Origin: Verrucomicrobia bacterium UBA3761
GTDB lineage: Bacteria; Verrucomicrobiota; Kiritimatiellia; RFP12; UBA1067
Assembly: GCA_002371135.1 (NCBI GenBank)
Contig: DFGB01000045.1
Span: forward strand, 1-64,000
Reading direction: 5' to 3'
DNA length: 64,000 nucleotides
The notes below the pieces were generated by a model that saw only the letters and a list, made by a program, of their open reading frames with translations, was not told the DNA's origin and made no database searches. Each line of letters starts with the position of its first letter. Position 1 is the first letter of the stretch. Position numbers and translations under genes: made by a program. Positions 23,408 through 29,897 of this stretch are shown piece by piece.

Positions 23408-24265
23408 TCACACCTCGTAGTTTGTGACGACGTAGTGCGTTGCTTTGGAATGGAATCGATTGCGGATATTTACCGCGTAATCCTTTGCGTATTCAAACTT
23501 CACGAGGTCGCCATAAAGTTCCTCCGTCAATGGTGTATGACCAATGATCATCAACGCACGACAACGCAATTCCCGAAAAAGTTTGGCAAGCCGGCGATGC
23601 TCGGCCTCGTCAAATCCATTTGCCAGTTCCTGATTGCCATAATCGTTGAAAACACAATCATACGGCGGATCAAGATACATAAAATCATTCTCTCCCGCCC
23701 GCCTGAACGATTCTTCGTAATCTGCGCACAGAATCTCCGTGCGTTGCAGAAGTCGGGAATGTTCGCGTGTGACAAGTCTGGTGTTGAAATTCTCGTATCT
23801 GCCGAACGGGACATTGAAATGCCCCTGCGCATTGAACCGTATCATACCAGAGTATGACGTCTTGTTAATGAAAAAATATAGCGCAGCCCGGGAATATTGC
23901 GCCGGAGCAATTCCATTGTATTGGTCGCGAAGTCTATAATACAATTCTTCGTTTGCGTTGGGAATCCGATCTCCCGGATGCATTTTCTTTCTCTCTTTGT
24001 AATCCGCCTGATTGCGCACATAAATGGCTTCGATTTCTGCCAACTCTCGCGAAAGTTCATCAAAACGATTTCGAACATCCCTGTAGAAGTTTATCAAGGG
24101 TTCATTTATGTCCCCGATAACCGCATGTTGCGGTGCAAGAGCAAAAAAAGTCGCCCCGCCCCCTACGAAAGGCTCATAGTACGTTTCATAATTCTGCGGA
24201 ATAAACCGTTCATACCGAGGAATCTCCTTGGACTTTCCACCACGATATTTGACAAGTGGTTTCAA
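23408..24265 (-). CDS. Dam-type DNA adenine methylase (D12 class)
   Basis: A 285-residue N6-adenine methyltransferase. The order of motifs is that of the alpha (D12/Dam) class: KPLVKYRGGKSKEI and TYYEPFVGGGATFFAL (AdoMet binding) at the N-terminus, the FFINKTSYSGMIRFN recognition region, then NDFMYLDPPYDCVFNDYG with the catalytic DPPY. The start is a TTG at 24265, because AAAGGAGAT precedes it at a good spacing and the family homology begins exactly there. The open frame continues upstream, but that extension encodes an unrelated exported-protein N-terminus. It pairs with the restriction gene one base downstream. A GATC-type specificity is plausible from the Dam-like motifs but not proven. 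Confidence 0.88.
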   Translation of the reverse strand: MKPLVKYRGGKSKEIPRYERFIPQNYETYYEPFVGGGATFFALAPQHAVIGDINEPLINFYRDVRNRFDELSRELAEIEAIYVRNQADYKERKKMHPGDRIPNANEELYYRLRDQYNGIAPAQYSRAALYFFINKTSYSGMIRFNAQGHFNVPFGRYENFNTRLVTREHSRLLQRTEILCADYEESFRRAGENDFMYLDPPYDCVFNDYGNQELANGFDEAEHRRLAKLFRELRCRALMIIGHTPLTEELYGDLVKFEYAKDYAVNIRNRFHSKATHYVVTNYEV

Positions 24266-24424
24266 GCCGGATCTCCTTTCCTTTGCAAGGCCGATACAAG
24301 GTGCCGCGGCCATCGCAGCAAGCATCCACCCAACGCGCTGCAAAAACTCCCCGCGCGTGATGCCTTGGCTTCTTTGGCACGATTTTGCCGACGTTCCCAT
24401 TTCTTCTGTTCTCAAGCCTTTCAT
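24266..24424 (-). pseudogene. 5' remnant of an exported-protein gene cut by the restriction-modification cassette
   Basis: The frame upstream of the methylase TTG encodes ATGAAAGGC..., then MGTSAKSCQRSQ and ITRGEFLQRVGWMLAAMAAA followed by PCIGLA. This is a Tat-like signal peptide (TRGEFLQR with one Arg instead of the usual pair) with a cleavage-like end. Right after it the reading becomes the methylase. A DNA methylase has no reason to be exported, so this is best read as the surviving first 40-50 codons of another gene whose remainder was lost when the cassette entered. The native promoter at 24483-24511 remains. Which protein it was cannot be told. Confidence 0.6.
24271..24279 (-). promoter_or_regulatory. 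Ribosome binding site deciding the TTG start of the methylase
   Basis: AAAGGAGAT on the minus strand, five bases from the TTG at 24265 and with AGGAG seven bases away. It is the strongest Shine-Dalgarno match in the region. It separates the methylase from the upstream in-frame signal-peptide remnant. Confidence 0.75.
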
Positions 24425-24482
24425 AGCCACGACACGAATGCAATATACAATCACAACGCCTATTGCGATTCATGCACAACAT

Positions 24483-24511
24483 ATTATACCAAAACTCCCC
24501 GGTTTCCTCAA
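24483..24511 (-). promoter_or_regulatory. Promoter read into the gene remnant and the methylase-endonuclease pair
   Basis: On the minus strand: TTGAGG (24511-24506), a 17-base spacer ending TTTTGG, and TATAAT (24488-24483). The extended -10 TTGGTATAAT is shared with chromosomal genes such as ilvC and pckG, so it is probably the host promoter captured by the cassette. Confidence 0.72.
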
Positions 24512-24558
24512 CCGTGAAAGTTGCACATTGCAATTTTCCGTTTCCTCCAAATACCCCA

Positions 24559-24587
24559 TTGACCGGACGATGAGAATTTGATACAAT
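24559..24587 (+). promoter_or_regulatory. Promoter of the tRNA gene
   Basis: TTGACC (24559-24564), 17-base spacer, TACAAT (24582-24587). It lies about 30 bases before the mature tRNA start. The TTGACC -35 recurs at ilvC, the NifU-like gene and pckG. Confidence 0.75.
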
Positions 24588-24615
24588 ATGTGCCCGTTGC
24601 GGTAAACAAGCAATT

Positions 24616-24691
24616 GGCGAGATAGCTCAGTTGGTAGAGCGCAGGACTCATAAGCCTAAGGTCAAGGGTTCGATCCCCTTTCTCGCCACCA
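24616..24691 (+). tRNA. tRNA with CAU anticodon (tRNA-Met, elongator type)
   Basis: A 76-base cloverleaf with encoded CCA. The acceptor stem GGCGAGA/TCTCGCC is perfect, the D stem is GCTC/GAGC, and the T arm is AAGGG-TTCGATC-CCCTT. The anticodon loop is CTCATAA, so the anticodon is CAU. An initiator is unlikely because the first acceptor pair is a normal G-C. A lysidine-type tRNA-Ile2 cannot be fully excluded. The anticodon stem CAGGA/GCCTA has only three pairs, with mismatches at 27-43 and 31-39. A promoter precedes it and a terminator follows. Confidence 0.93.
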
Positions 24692-24706
24692 TTCGATTTA
24701 CCTCCT

Positions 24707-24734
24707 AGTCCAGGAATTTCCTGGACTTTTTTTA
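24707..24734 (+). terminator. Rho-independent terminator after the tRNA
   Basis: A perfect palindrome AGTCCAGGAATTTCCTGGAC(T) forms an 8-10 bp stem and is followed by seven T residues. It terminates the tRNA transcript and ends just before the convergent beta-helix gene, whose stop codon lies in the T/A-rich tail. Confidence 0.9.
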
Positions 24735-24735
24735 T

Positions 24736-25890
24736 TTATTCTCCGATTGCGACGCGGATGAAGAGCGTGAAAGCGCCGGAGGGGAGTTCGCGCGCGACGT
24801 CGAACGAGAACGTGCCATCGGCGGAAACGGCGGCGTTGGCGATGCAGTCCTTCGAAAACTCGGCGTCGTCGAGTTCCGAGAGGGACGTCGCGGTCTTCAC
24901 CTTGATGTCGGACGCTTTGAACGCGGCGAGCAGCGCATCCGACGCCTCCAGCTCGCACGTCAGATGCACAGTCGGGGTGGAATTGGCGACCGAAACGGAA
25001 ACGCCCGTGATTTCCAAGTCCGCTTCTTCCGCCGCAGCGGTTATGACGCGCGTTTTGCCATCGTCTAAAAGCGTGTTAGCGAGCGATGGGGCGATTGAAA
25101 CTTTCGTCGACGTCGTGCCTGAGCCGTTGCCTATGGGCGAAGAATCGGAGCCTGCGGTCGCCGTCACCGTCCCGCCGGTTATTGTCACCGAGTCGCATCT
25201 TGCATTAGAGCCGCTCGCGCCGCCTATGCCGGCGGAGTACTTTCCGCCCGTGGCAACAACCGTCCCGCCCGTTATCAATATGGCGCCGCACTTTGCCAGA
25301 TTGTAGCCGCCGCCAATGCCACAACCGATCGTCGTCGAAGGCGTTTTTGCCGTCACCGTCCCGCCGTTGATGGTTATAGTGCCGCAGTCGGCCGGTTTGG
25401 CCGGTTTGCTGGAAAGACCACCCCCACCGCCAATTGCCGCGCCGTATGACGTGGATTCCGCTTCGATTATTCCCCCTTCAATGACGATATTCCCGGCGGA
25501 ATTGCCTTGGAACGCGCCTATCGCGGCAGAATTGCTCCCGCCTTTGCAAATCAATTTCCCGTTCCCCTTCTCCCCGCCTTTTATTGTGAGAGTGCGATTC
25601 GCGGCGATGAATATCGCCGGTGTATTCTTAGCGGTAATCGTGTTGACGGTGTCGTCGGCGATTATGAGCTCGGCGTCGCTCTCAAAATGCAGACCGCCTG
25701 AAGTTGTGCTTGATGTCGTCAGCGTCACGTTATCAAGGGTGATGACGCTTTTATCTGTATATTTCGTTGCATAAATCGTGCCACTGAGCGTATCCTCCGT
25801 CGCAAACGCGGCCAGAGCGCCGAATGCGAATGCAAAAAACGCGCAGCCGTGACGCAGCGCGCGGATGAATGAATGCAATTGGACTTTCAT
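24736..25890 (-). CDS. Secreted right-handed beta-helix protein
   Basis: A 384-residue exported protein. The ATG at 25890 starts a signal peptide (FIRALRHGCAFFAFAFGALA). The body (about 40-300) is made of short repeated rungs rich in Gly, Thr, Ile and Val, such as GTITINGGTVTA, ILITGGTVVATGG and SVTITGGTVTATAG, alternating with AAIGGG/AGIGGAS turns. These are typical of pectate-lyase-like or bacterial surface beta-helices that bind glycans. No catalytic residues can be recognised. The C-terminal 90 residues form a separate domain ending GAFTLFIRVAIGE. The gene is convergent with the tRNA. Its -10 box lies seven bases before the ATG and no ribosome binding site is visible, suggesting a leaderless transcript. 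Confidence 0.75.
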   Translation of the reverse strand: MKVQLHSFIRALRHGCAFFAFAFGALAAFATEDTLSGTIYATKYTDKSVITLDNVTLTTSSTTSGGLHFESDAELIIADDTVNTITAKNTPAIFIAANRTLTIKGGEKGNGKLICKGGSNSAAIGAFQGNSAGNIVIEGGIIEAESTSYGAAIGGGGGLSSKPAKPADCGTITINGGTVTAKTPSTTIGCGIGGGYNLAKCGAILITGGTVVATGGKYSAGIGGASGSNARCDSVTITGGTVTATAGSDSSPIGNGSGTTSTKVSIAPSLANTLLDDGKTRVITAAAEEADLEITGVSVSVANSTPTVHLTCELEASDALLAAFKASDIKVKTATSLSELDDAEFSKDCIANAAVSADGTFSFDVARELPSGAFTLFIRVAIGE

Positions 25891-25897
25891 GCGCGGT

Positions 25898-25926
25898 ATT
25901 TTACCATATTTCATTCCGGCTGGCAA
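25898..25926 (-). promoter_or_regulatory. Promoter of the beta-helix gene (leaderless type)
   Basis: On the minus strand: TTGCCA (25926-25921), 17-base spacer ending TATGG, TAAAAT (25903-25898), then seven bases to the ATG. The extended -10 TGGTAAAAT matches the window pattern. Confidence 0.7.
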
Positions 25927-25955
25927 GCGAGAGGCCCAAAAATTTACGCCAGCGC

Positions 25956-26035
25956 CAAGGAATATCCCCCAGCCGAAGGCTGTCCCAAGAAGCGGATGCC
26001 CTAGCGCCAAGGAGGCGCGGCTTTAGCCGCGCTAG
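25956..26035 (+). repeat. Damaged copy of the MITE-like element
   Basis: It begins GCGCCAAGGAATATCCCCCA like the full copies and keeps the first GAA-loop hairpin. The second hairpin is disrupted (TCCCAAGAAGCGGA), and after CCCTAG it jumps to an end module GCGCCAAGGAGGCGCGGCTT. With the full copy at 26099-26224 it fills most of the 506-base gap between the beta-helix gene and the response-regulator gene. Confidence 0.75.
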
Positions 26036-26098
26036 TCGAGCGAGGGGGGTGCGCGGGAGGGCCGCGCTTCAGCGCGGCCGAGTTATGGTGCGGCTTGA

Positions 26099-26224
26099 GC
26101 GCCAAGGAATATCCCCCAGCCGAAGGCTGTCCGCGAAGCGGATGCCCTAGCAGGGGTGCGCGGCTTCAGCCGCGCATAGACGAACGAAGGGGGGTGCGCG
26201 GCTAAAGCCGCGCCTCCTTGGCGC
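26099..26224 (+). repeat. Copy 2 of the MITE-like multi-hairpin element
   Basis: A 126-base unit bounded by 10-bp inverted ends, GCGCCAAGGA (26099-26108) and TCCTTGGCGC (26215-26224). Inside are adjacent hairpins CAGCC-GAA-GGCTG (26117-26129) and TCCGC-GAA-GCGGA (26130-26142), an 8-bp stem TGCGCGGC-TTCA-GCCGCGCA (26157-26176), a variable spacer, and a GCGCGGC-TAAA-GCCGCGC hairpin. The left 77 bases are identical to the copy at 9990-10112. Confidence 0.88.
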
Positions 26225-26290
26225 AGACGAAGGTCGAGACTGGCGCAGACGAAGGTCGAGACTGGCGCAAGCGAAGGCCTCGCTTGGGCG
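26221..26290 (+). repeat. 22-bp tandem repeat attached to the element
   Basis: Almost three copies of a unit reading TGGCGCAGACGAAGGTCGAG(AC), starting at the right end of the element. The third copy is diverged. A similar but not identical array follows the copy at 61339-61462. Confidence 0.75.
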
Positions 26291-26396
26291 AGAGTTTCAA
26301 GTTGCTTCGGGGGCACTCGCCAAACGGTCCGGGAGGGGTGTTTCGCCCCCTTTACGGGGATTGCGCGGCGGAGGGTGGATTTAGTAGCATATTGGC

Positions 26397-26969
26397 ATGA
26401 AAATGACATTTATCGCGGCAATATTCCTCGCAGCGGCATCCGGGCTCGCCCAAGGCGCCAAGAACGGCGAAATCTGGCCGGACGCGGTGACGTGGTGCCG
26501 CAAGAACGGAGTTCCGGACATCATCCTCTGCGACGTTCTGATGCCGAAGGAAGACGGCTTCACGGTCCTTGAAAACCTAAAGAAGGAATTCGACGGCGTG
26601 AAGCTCATCTTCCTCTCCGGCATGCCGCGCAAAGGCGACGAGGCGCGCGCCCGCCAGATGGGCGCCTGCGGCTACATGCCGAAGAGCGCCGACACGAACA
26701 CCCTCGCCGACATGATCGCCAAGGTCGCCGAGGGCCTCGTCGATTTCGCGACGGAATCCTACACGAACGAGAAATCGCCCTTCTCCCCCAAGGAGCGCGA
26801 AACCCTGAAGTATCTCGCGCTCGGCAAGACGCGCGAAGAGATTTCGATTATCATGGGATGCGGCATAGAAACGACGAAGACGCGCGTGACGGAAATCCGC
26901 CGCAAGCTCGACGCCGCCAACACCACCGCCGCCATCGCCCGCGCCTACGAACTCGGGTATCTGACGTAA
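26397..26969 (+). CDS. Truncated response regulator (partial REC domain + LuxR-type HTH) with a signal-peptide-like start
   Basis: A 190-residue protein. Residues 1-20 (MKMTFIAAIFLAAASGLAQG) look like a secretion signal, not a receiver domain. Receiver homology starts only at about residue 21: the phospho-acceptor Asp46 in PDIILCDVLMP, Ser74 in LIFLSG and Lys95 in GYMPKSA are present. The first beta strand and helix, with the acidic pair that binds Mg, are missing. The C-terminus (about 130-190) is an intact NarL/LuxR helix-turn-helix (SPKERETLKYLALGKTREEI...). The 5' end was apparently replaced. Phosphorylation is unlikely without the acidic pair, so it is either a decaying gene or a constitutive regulator. 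A weak TTGCGC-18-TAGCAT promoter ends six bases before the ATG. No sensor kinase is nearby. Confidence 0.65.
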   Translation: MKMTFIAAIFLAAASGLAQGAKNGEIWPDAVTWCRKNGVPDIILCDVLMPKEDGFTVLENLKKEFDGVKLIFLSGMPRKGDEARARQMGACGYMPKSADTNTLADMIAKVAEGLVDFATESYTNEKSPFSPKERETLKYLALGKTREEISIIMGCGIETTKTRVTEIRRKLDAANTTAAIARAYELGYLT

Positions 26970-26998
26970 GGAACCGTTGAAAAATAAAGTCTACTTTT

Positions 26999-27136
26999 CA
27001 AGCTTTCCATTTTTTATCGCAGAGACCCGAGAGGCGCAGAGTACGCAGAGAGAAAATTTTTTCGATTGTTTGATTGTTTTAAGCCTCTGCGTACTCGGCG
27101 TCTCGGCGTCTCTGCGATAAAAAATGAAAGGCTTGA
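26999..27136. repeat. Long near-perfect hairpin with CGCAGAG-type repeats
   Basis: The left arm (26999-27051) contains CATTTTTTATCGCAGAGACC and two further GCAGAG units. The right arm (27083-27136) contains the inverse, ending TCTGCGATAAAAAATG. The stem would exceed 45 bp with few mismatches. It starts about 30 bases after the response-regulator stop and fills the first part of the 466-base gap before ilvC; the remainder holds the ilvC promoter and no recognisable gene. Confidence 0.8.
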
Positions 27137-27367
27137 AGCAATCGAAAATTCTCTTTGTTCCTGCCGAGGAAACCATTTTATCTATCTACAGTGCCTAAGC
27201 CCCGCACAGCGCCCAGAGCAAAATCATTTGCGTTTCCTGACTTCGCGCGCCAGAGCGGACGAAAGCGCGAGAAAAACTTGCACGCACTCTACGCTTTGCG
27301 AATGCAAAATGCCGGCTGTTTTGAATTTCCGCAAATGGCCGGCACCGGCGCGAAGCGCGAAGCGCTA

Positions 27368-27397
27368 TTGACCCGGCGCGAGGCAAAATGGTATAAT
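27368..27397 (+). promoter_or_regulatory. Promoter of ilvC
   Basis: TTGACC (27368-27373), 18-base spacer ending GCAAAATGG, TATAAT (27392-27397). The ATG is 38 bases downstream. This -35/extended -10 combination is nearly the same as at pckG and the NifU-like gene. Confidence 0.82.
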
Positions 27398-27435
27398 ATG
27401 CGACAAACGGAACAAACCCCGTAGAAAGAAGCAAA

Positions 27436-28545
27436 ATGAAGATCAAGTTCGGAAAAACCGTCGAAAACATCGTCACCCGCCAGGAGTTCCCGCTCGAAAA
27501 GGCGCAGGAAGTCCTCAAGGGCAAAACAATCGCCGTACTCGGCTACGGCATCCAGGGTCCCGGGCAGGCGCTGAACATGCGCGACAACGGGATCAATGTG
27601 ATCGTCGGTCAGCGCAAGAACACGAAGGCGAATTCCAGCTGGAACCGCGCCATCAAGGATGGCTGGGTGGAAGGCGAGACTCTCTTCTCGCTCGAAGAGG
27701 CCGCCGAAAAAGGCGACATCATCATGATGCTCGTCTCGGACGGTTCGGTGGGGCAGGTCTGGAAGAAGATCGAAAAGTTCGTCACGCCCGGCAAGTATCT
27801 CTATTTCTCGCACGGCTTCGGCTACGTCTACAACAAGCTCACCGGCATCAAGCCGGCGAAGGGCGTCGGCGTCGTGATGGTCGCGCCGAAGGGATCGGGC
27901 ACGTCGGTACGCCGCAACTTCCTCTCGGGAGCCGGCATCAACTCCTCCTACGCTTTCGAGCCGAACGGCATGAAGAAGAAAACCGTCGAGGACGTGACAA
28001 AGGCGATCGGCATCGCGGTGGGCTCTGGCTACCTCTTCCCGACCACGTTCGAGAATGAAGTGACGAGCGACCTCGTGGGCGAGCGCGGCATTCTGATGGG
28101 AGCGCTCGCGGGCGTGATGGAGGCGCAGTTCTACACTCTGCGCGCAAACGGCCACAGCCCTTCAGAGGCGTTCAACGAAACCTGCGAAGAGCTCACGCAG
28201 TCGCTCATCCGCCTCGTCGACGAAAACGGCATGGACTGGATGTATTCGAACTGCTCGCAGACGGCGCAGCACGGCGCGCTCAAGTGGCGTCCGCTCTTCC
28301 GCAAGGCGACGGAGCCCGTCTTCAAGAAGCTCTACGCGAGCGTGAAGTCGATGAAGGAAGCCAAGGAAGTCATCAAGGACACCGGCTGCGCGGACTACAA
28401 GGAGCGCATGGCCGCGAAGCTCCAGGACATGCACGACTCGGAAATGTGGCTCACGGGCGCCGCGGTGCGTTCGCTCCGTCCGCACGAAGAGGCCAAGGGC
28501 GGCGTCGGTTCCGCCGGCTGGGGCGGCCGCAAGGTCACCAAGTAA
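27436..28545 (+). CDS. ilvC: Ketol-acid reductoisomerase
   Basis: A 369-residue cytoplasmic enzyme of valine/isoleucine/leucine synthesis. It isomerises and reduces acetolactate or acetohydroxybutyrate with NADPH and Mg. The Rossmann motif IAVLGYGIQGPGQALNMRDNG is near residue 32. The family block VVMVAPKGSGTSVR and the metal-binding helices (VTSDLVGERGILMGAL, FNETCEELTQSLIRLVDENG) are intact. The sequence type, with NSSWNRAIKDGW and the SNCSQTAQHGALKW segment, resembles the Bacteroidetes/plant-like branch more than the E. coli form. No other ilv gene is in the window, so it is transcribed alone from its own promoter. A tandem-repeat hairpin starts five bases after the stop. Confidence 0.96.
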   Translation: MKIKFGKTVENIVTRQEFPLEKAQEVLKGKTIAVLGYGIQGPGQALNMRDNGINVIVGQRKNTKANSSWNRAIKDGWVEGETLFSLEEAAEKGDIIMMLVSDGSVGQVWKKIEKFVTPGKYLYFSHGFGYVYNKLTGIKPAKGVGVVMVAPKGSGTSVRRNFLSGAGINSSYAFEPNGMKKKTVEDVTKAIGIAVGSGYLFPTTFENEVTSDLVGERGILMGALAGVMEAQFYTLRANGHSPSEAFNETCEELTQSLIRLVDENGMDWMYSNCSQTAQHGALKWRPLFRKATEPVFKKLYASVKSMKEAKEVIKDTGCADYKERMAAKLQDMHDSEMWLTGAAVRSLRPHEEAKGGVGSAGWGGRKVTK

Positions 28546-28550
28546 AAGAC

Positions 28551-28645
28551 ATTTAGCATTGCATTTTGCCATTTAGGGACCGATCCCGTCGCACCGGTAC
28601 AAATGAAACAATGGACAAATGGCAAAATGCAATGCCAAATGCCAA
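28551..28645. repeat. Hairpin and tandem AAATGCC repeats after ilvC
   Basis: The left arm ATTTAGCATTGCATTTTGCC(ATTT) at 28551-28574 pairs with 28617-28640 at 23 of 24 positions. The repeat continues beyond the stem as more AAATGCC units and reaches into the start of the next gene. The loop is about 40 bases of GC-rich sequence. Confidence 0.82.
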
Positions 28646-28687
28646 ATGCAAAATATAAAATGCAACGGGGAAATGGAGAACGGTGAA

Positions 28688-29866
28688 ATGCCAAATGCCA
28701 GGTTTTCCATTCTTTTCATTTTCCTCTTTTCGCTTCTGACGCTTGAAGCGGCGCCAACGATCCGCCTCGTCTACGGCAAGAGCTGGAGCGAGGCGGGGCG
28801 CCGCGTCAAGAAGACGCTTGAATCGGCGGCGTTCAAATCGGCCGCCAAGGGCCGCTACCTCGTCGAATGCGTAGACGAGAGCGGCGACAAGCCGTCGCCG
28901 AAGAATCTCGGCTCGATAAAGCTCCCGGCGATTTTCGTGATATCGGAACAGGGGAATTGTTTTTTTGTAAAGGAAAACATGCCGGCCGGCGTGGAAGCCG
29001 CGCAGATACTCGCGGCCGTGGAGCGCGTGAACAAAGTCCGGCTCGCGGCGGAAAAGGCCGGCTTCGACACGGCGGACAAGTGCGGCGCGTTCCTCGAGCG
29101 CATGGAGAAATTCGTCGGCGGGCCGCAGCGCGTAATTTCGAAGGGCTACTACCCAGACATCTTCGACAAGCTCGTGCGGCTCGACCCGGGCGACTCCACA
29201 GGCTGGCAGCGCCACTTTACAATGGGCGACGGCATCGACATCGTAATCAAGGCCAACGAATACCGCGAGAAAGGCGACTTCTCCGGCGGAGAAGCGTTCC
29301 TCGCCGAAGAATTCAAAAAGCCGCGCAGGCACCTCACAAAAGAGCAGACCCAGGCGCTGTTGATGGCGAAATTCGCCCTCTACCGCGAAAACGAATCCAA
29401 GCGCGACGAACTCGTCGGATTCCTCAGGCGAGTCGCGGAAGTGGGCGAGGACACGCTCTGGGGCACGAGCGCCGTCGGCTGGCTGAACATAATGAAAGAG
29501 CCTCCGCTCTCCACATACTGGGGCTGGCGCAAAGGCGACTTCAAAGGCCCGAAATTCTCGGTTCCCGTGAAGTTCGGCGCTTCGAGCAGTTTCCCGCGCC
29601 AGGGCAGATACACGATTTCGTTCACGAAAACCTCCGGCGTCAATTTCAAAATCGAATCGATTGCGATAATGGCCGGCAAGGAAGAGGCGGCCGTTCTCAA
29701 AAATCCAATCTGCCAAGGCGACACGACCTCGTTCGATTTCGACATGAAGAGGGCATGGCGAGGCAAGATCACCGCCATCGTCGTCAATGGCGTCTCGGAT
29801 CCCGACGGCAACTCCACAGGGCGTATCGACGTGAAGCGCCACATATTGAAAGCGCGCAAGAGCTAG
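28688..29866 (+). CDS. Secreted protein of unknown function
   Basis: About 392 residues from the ATG at 28688. The frame is open further upstream (ATGs at 28619 and 28673), but that part is repeat sequence; 28688 gives a compact signal peptide (MPNARFSILFIFLFSLLTLEA) and has GGAG about ten bases upstream. After cleavage, residues of about 22-110 have an alternating strand/helix pattern (TIRLVYGKSWSEAGRRVKKT, IKLPAIFVISEQGNCFFVKE) resembling a thioredoxin-like fold without a CxxC. The middle is helical, and the C-terminus is a beta-rich domain (GRYTISFTKTSGVNFKIESI). No catalytic motif is recognised. The first four codons come from the AAATGCC repeat. Alone on its strand between two inverted copies of that repeat. 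Confidence 0.65.
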   Translation: MPNARFSILFIFLFSLLTLEAAPTIRLVYGKSWSEAGRRVKKTLESAAFKSAAKGRYLVECVDESGDKPSPKNLGSIKLPAIFVISEQGNCFFVKENMPAGVEAAQILAAVERVNKVRLAAEKAGFDTADKCGAFLERMEKFVGGPQRVISKGYYPDIFDKLVRLDPGDSTGWQRHFTMGDGIDIVIKANEYREKGDFSGGEAFLAEEFKKPRRHLTKEQTQALLMAKFALYRENESKRDELVGFLRRVAEVGEDTLWGTSAVGWLNIMKEPPLSTYWGWRKGDFKGPKFSVPVKFGASSSFPRQGRYTISFTKTSGVNFKIESIAIMAGKEEAAVLKNPICQGDTTSFDFDMKRAWRGKITAIVVNGVSDPDGNSTGRIDVKRHILKARKS

Positions 29867-29877
29867 CATGGAGATGG

Positions 29878-29897
29878 TTGGCATTTGGCATTGCATT
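29878..29897. repeat. Inverted copy of the repeat upstream of the secreted-protein gene
   Basis: TTGGCATTTGGCATTGCATT here is the exact reverse complement of 28626-28645. The two copies bracket the secreted-protein gene at 28688-29866. Confidence 0.85.

Noticed and set aside
24616..24734. tRNA gene as an attachment site for the restriction-modification cassette
   Set aside because: No second copy of the tRNA 3' end flanks the cassette, no integrase is present, and the cassette border is at 24265 inside another gene.
26083..26409. Conserved peptide frame through the MITE-like element (containing SRTAFGWGIFLGA on the minus strand)
   Set aside because: The same peptide appears at the copies only because the nucleotide element is nearly identical. 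There is no ribosome binding site, no common start or stop, and the stems explain the conservation.
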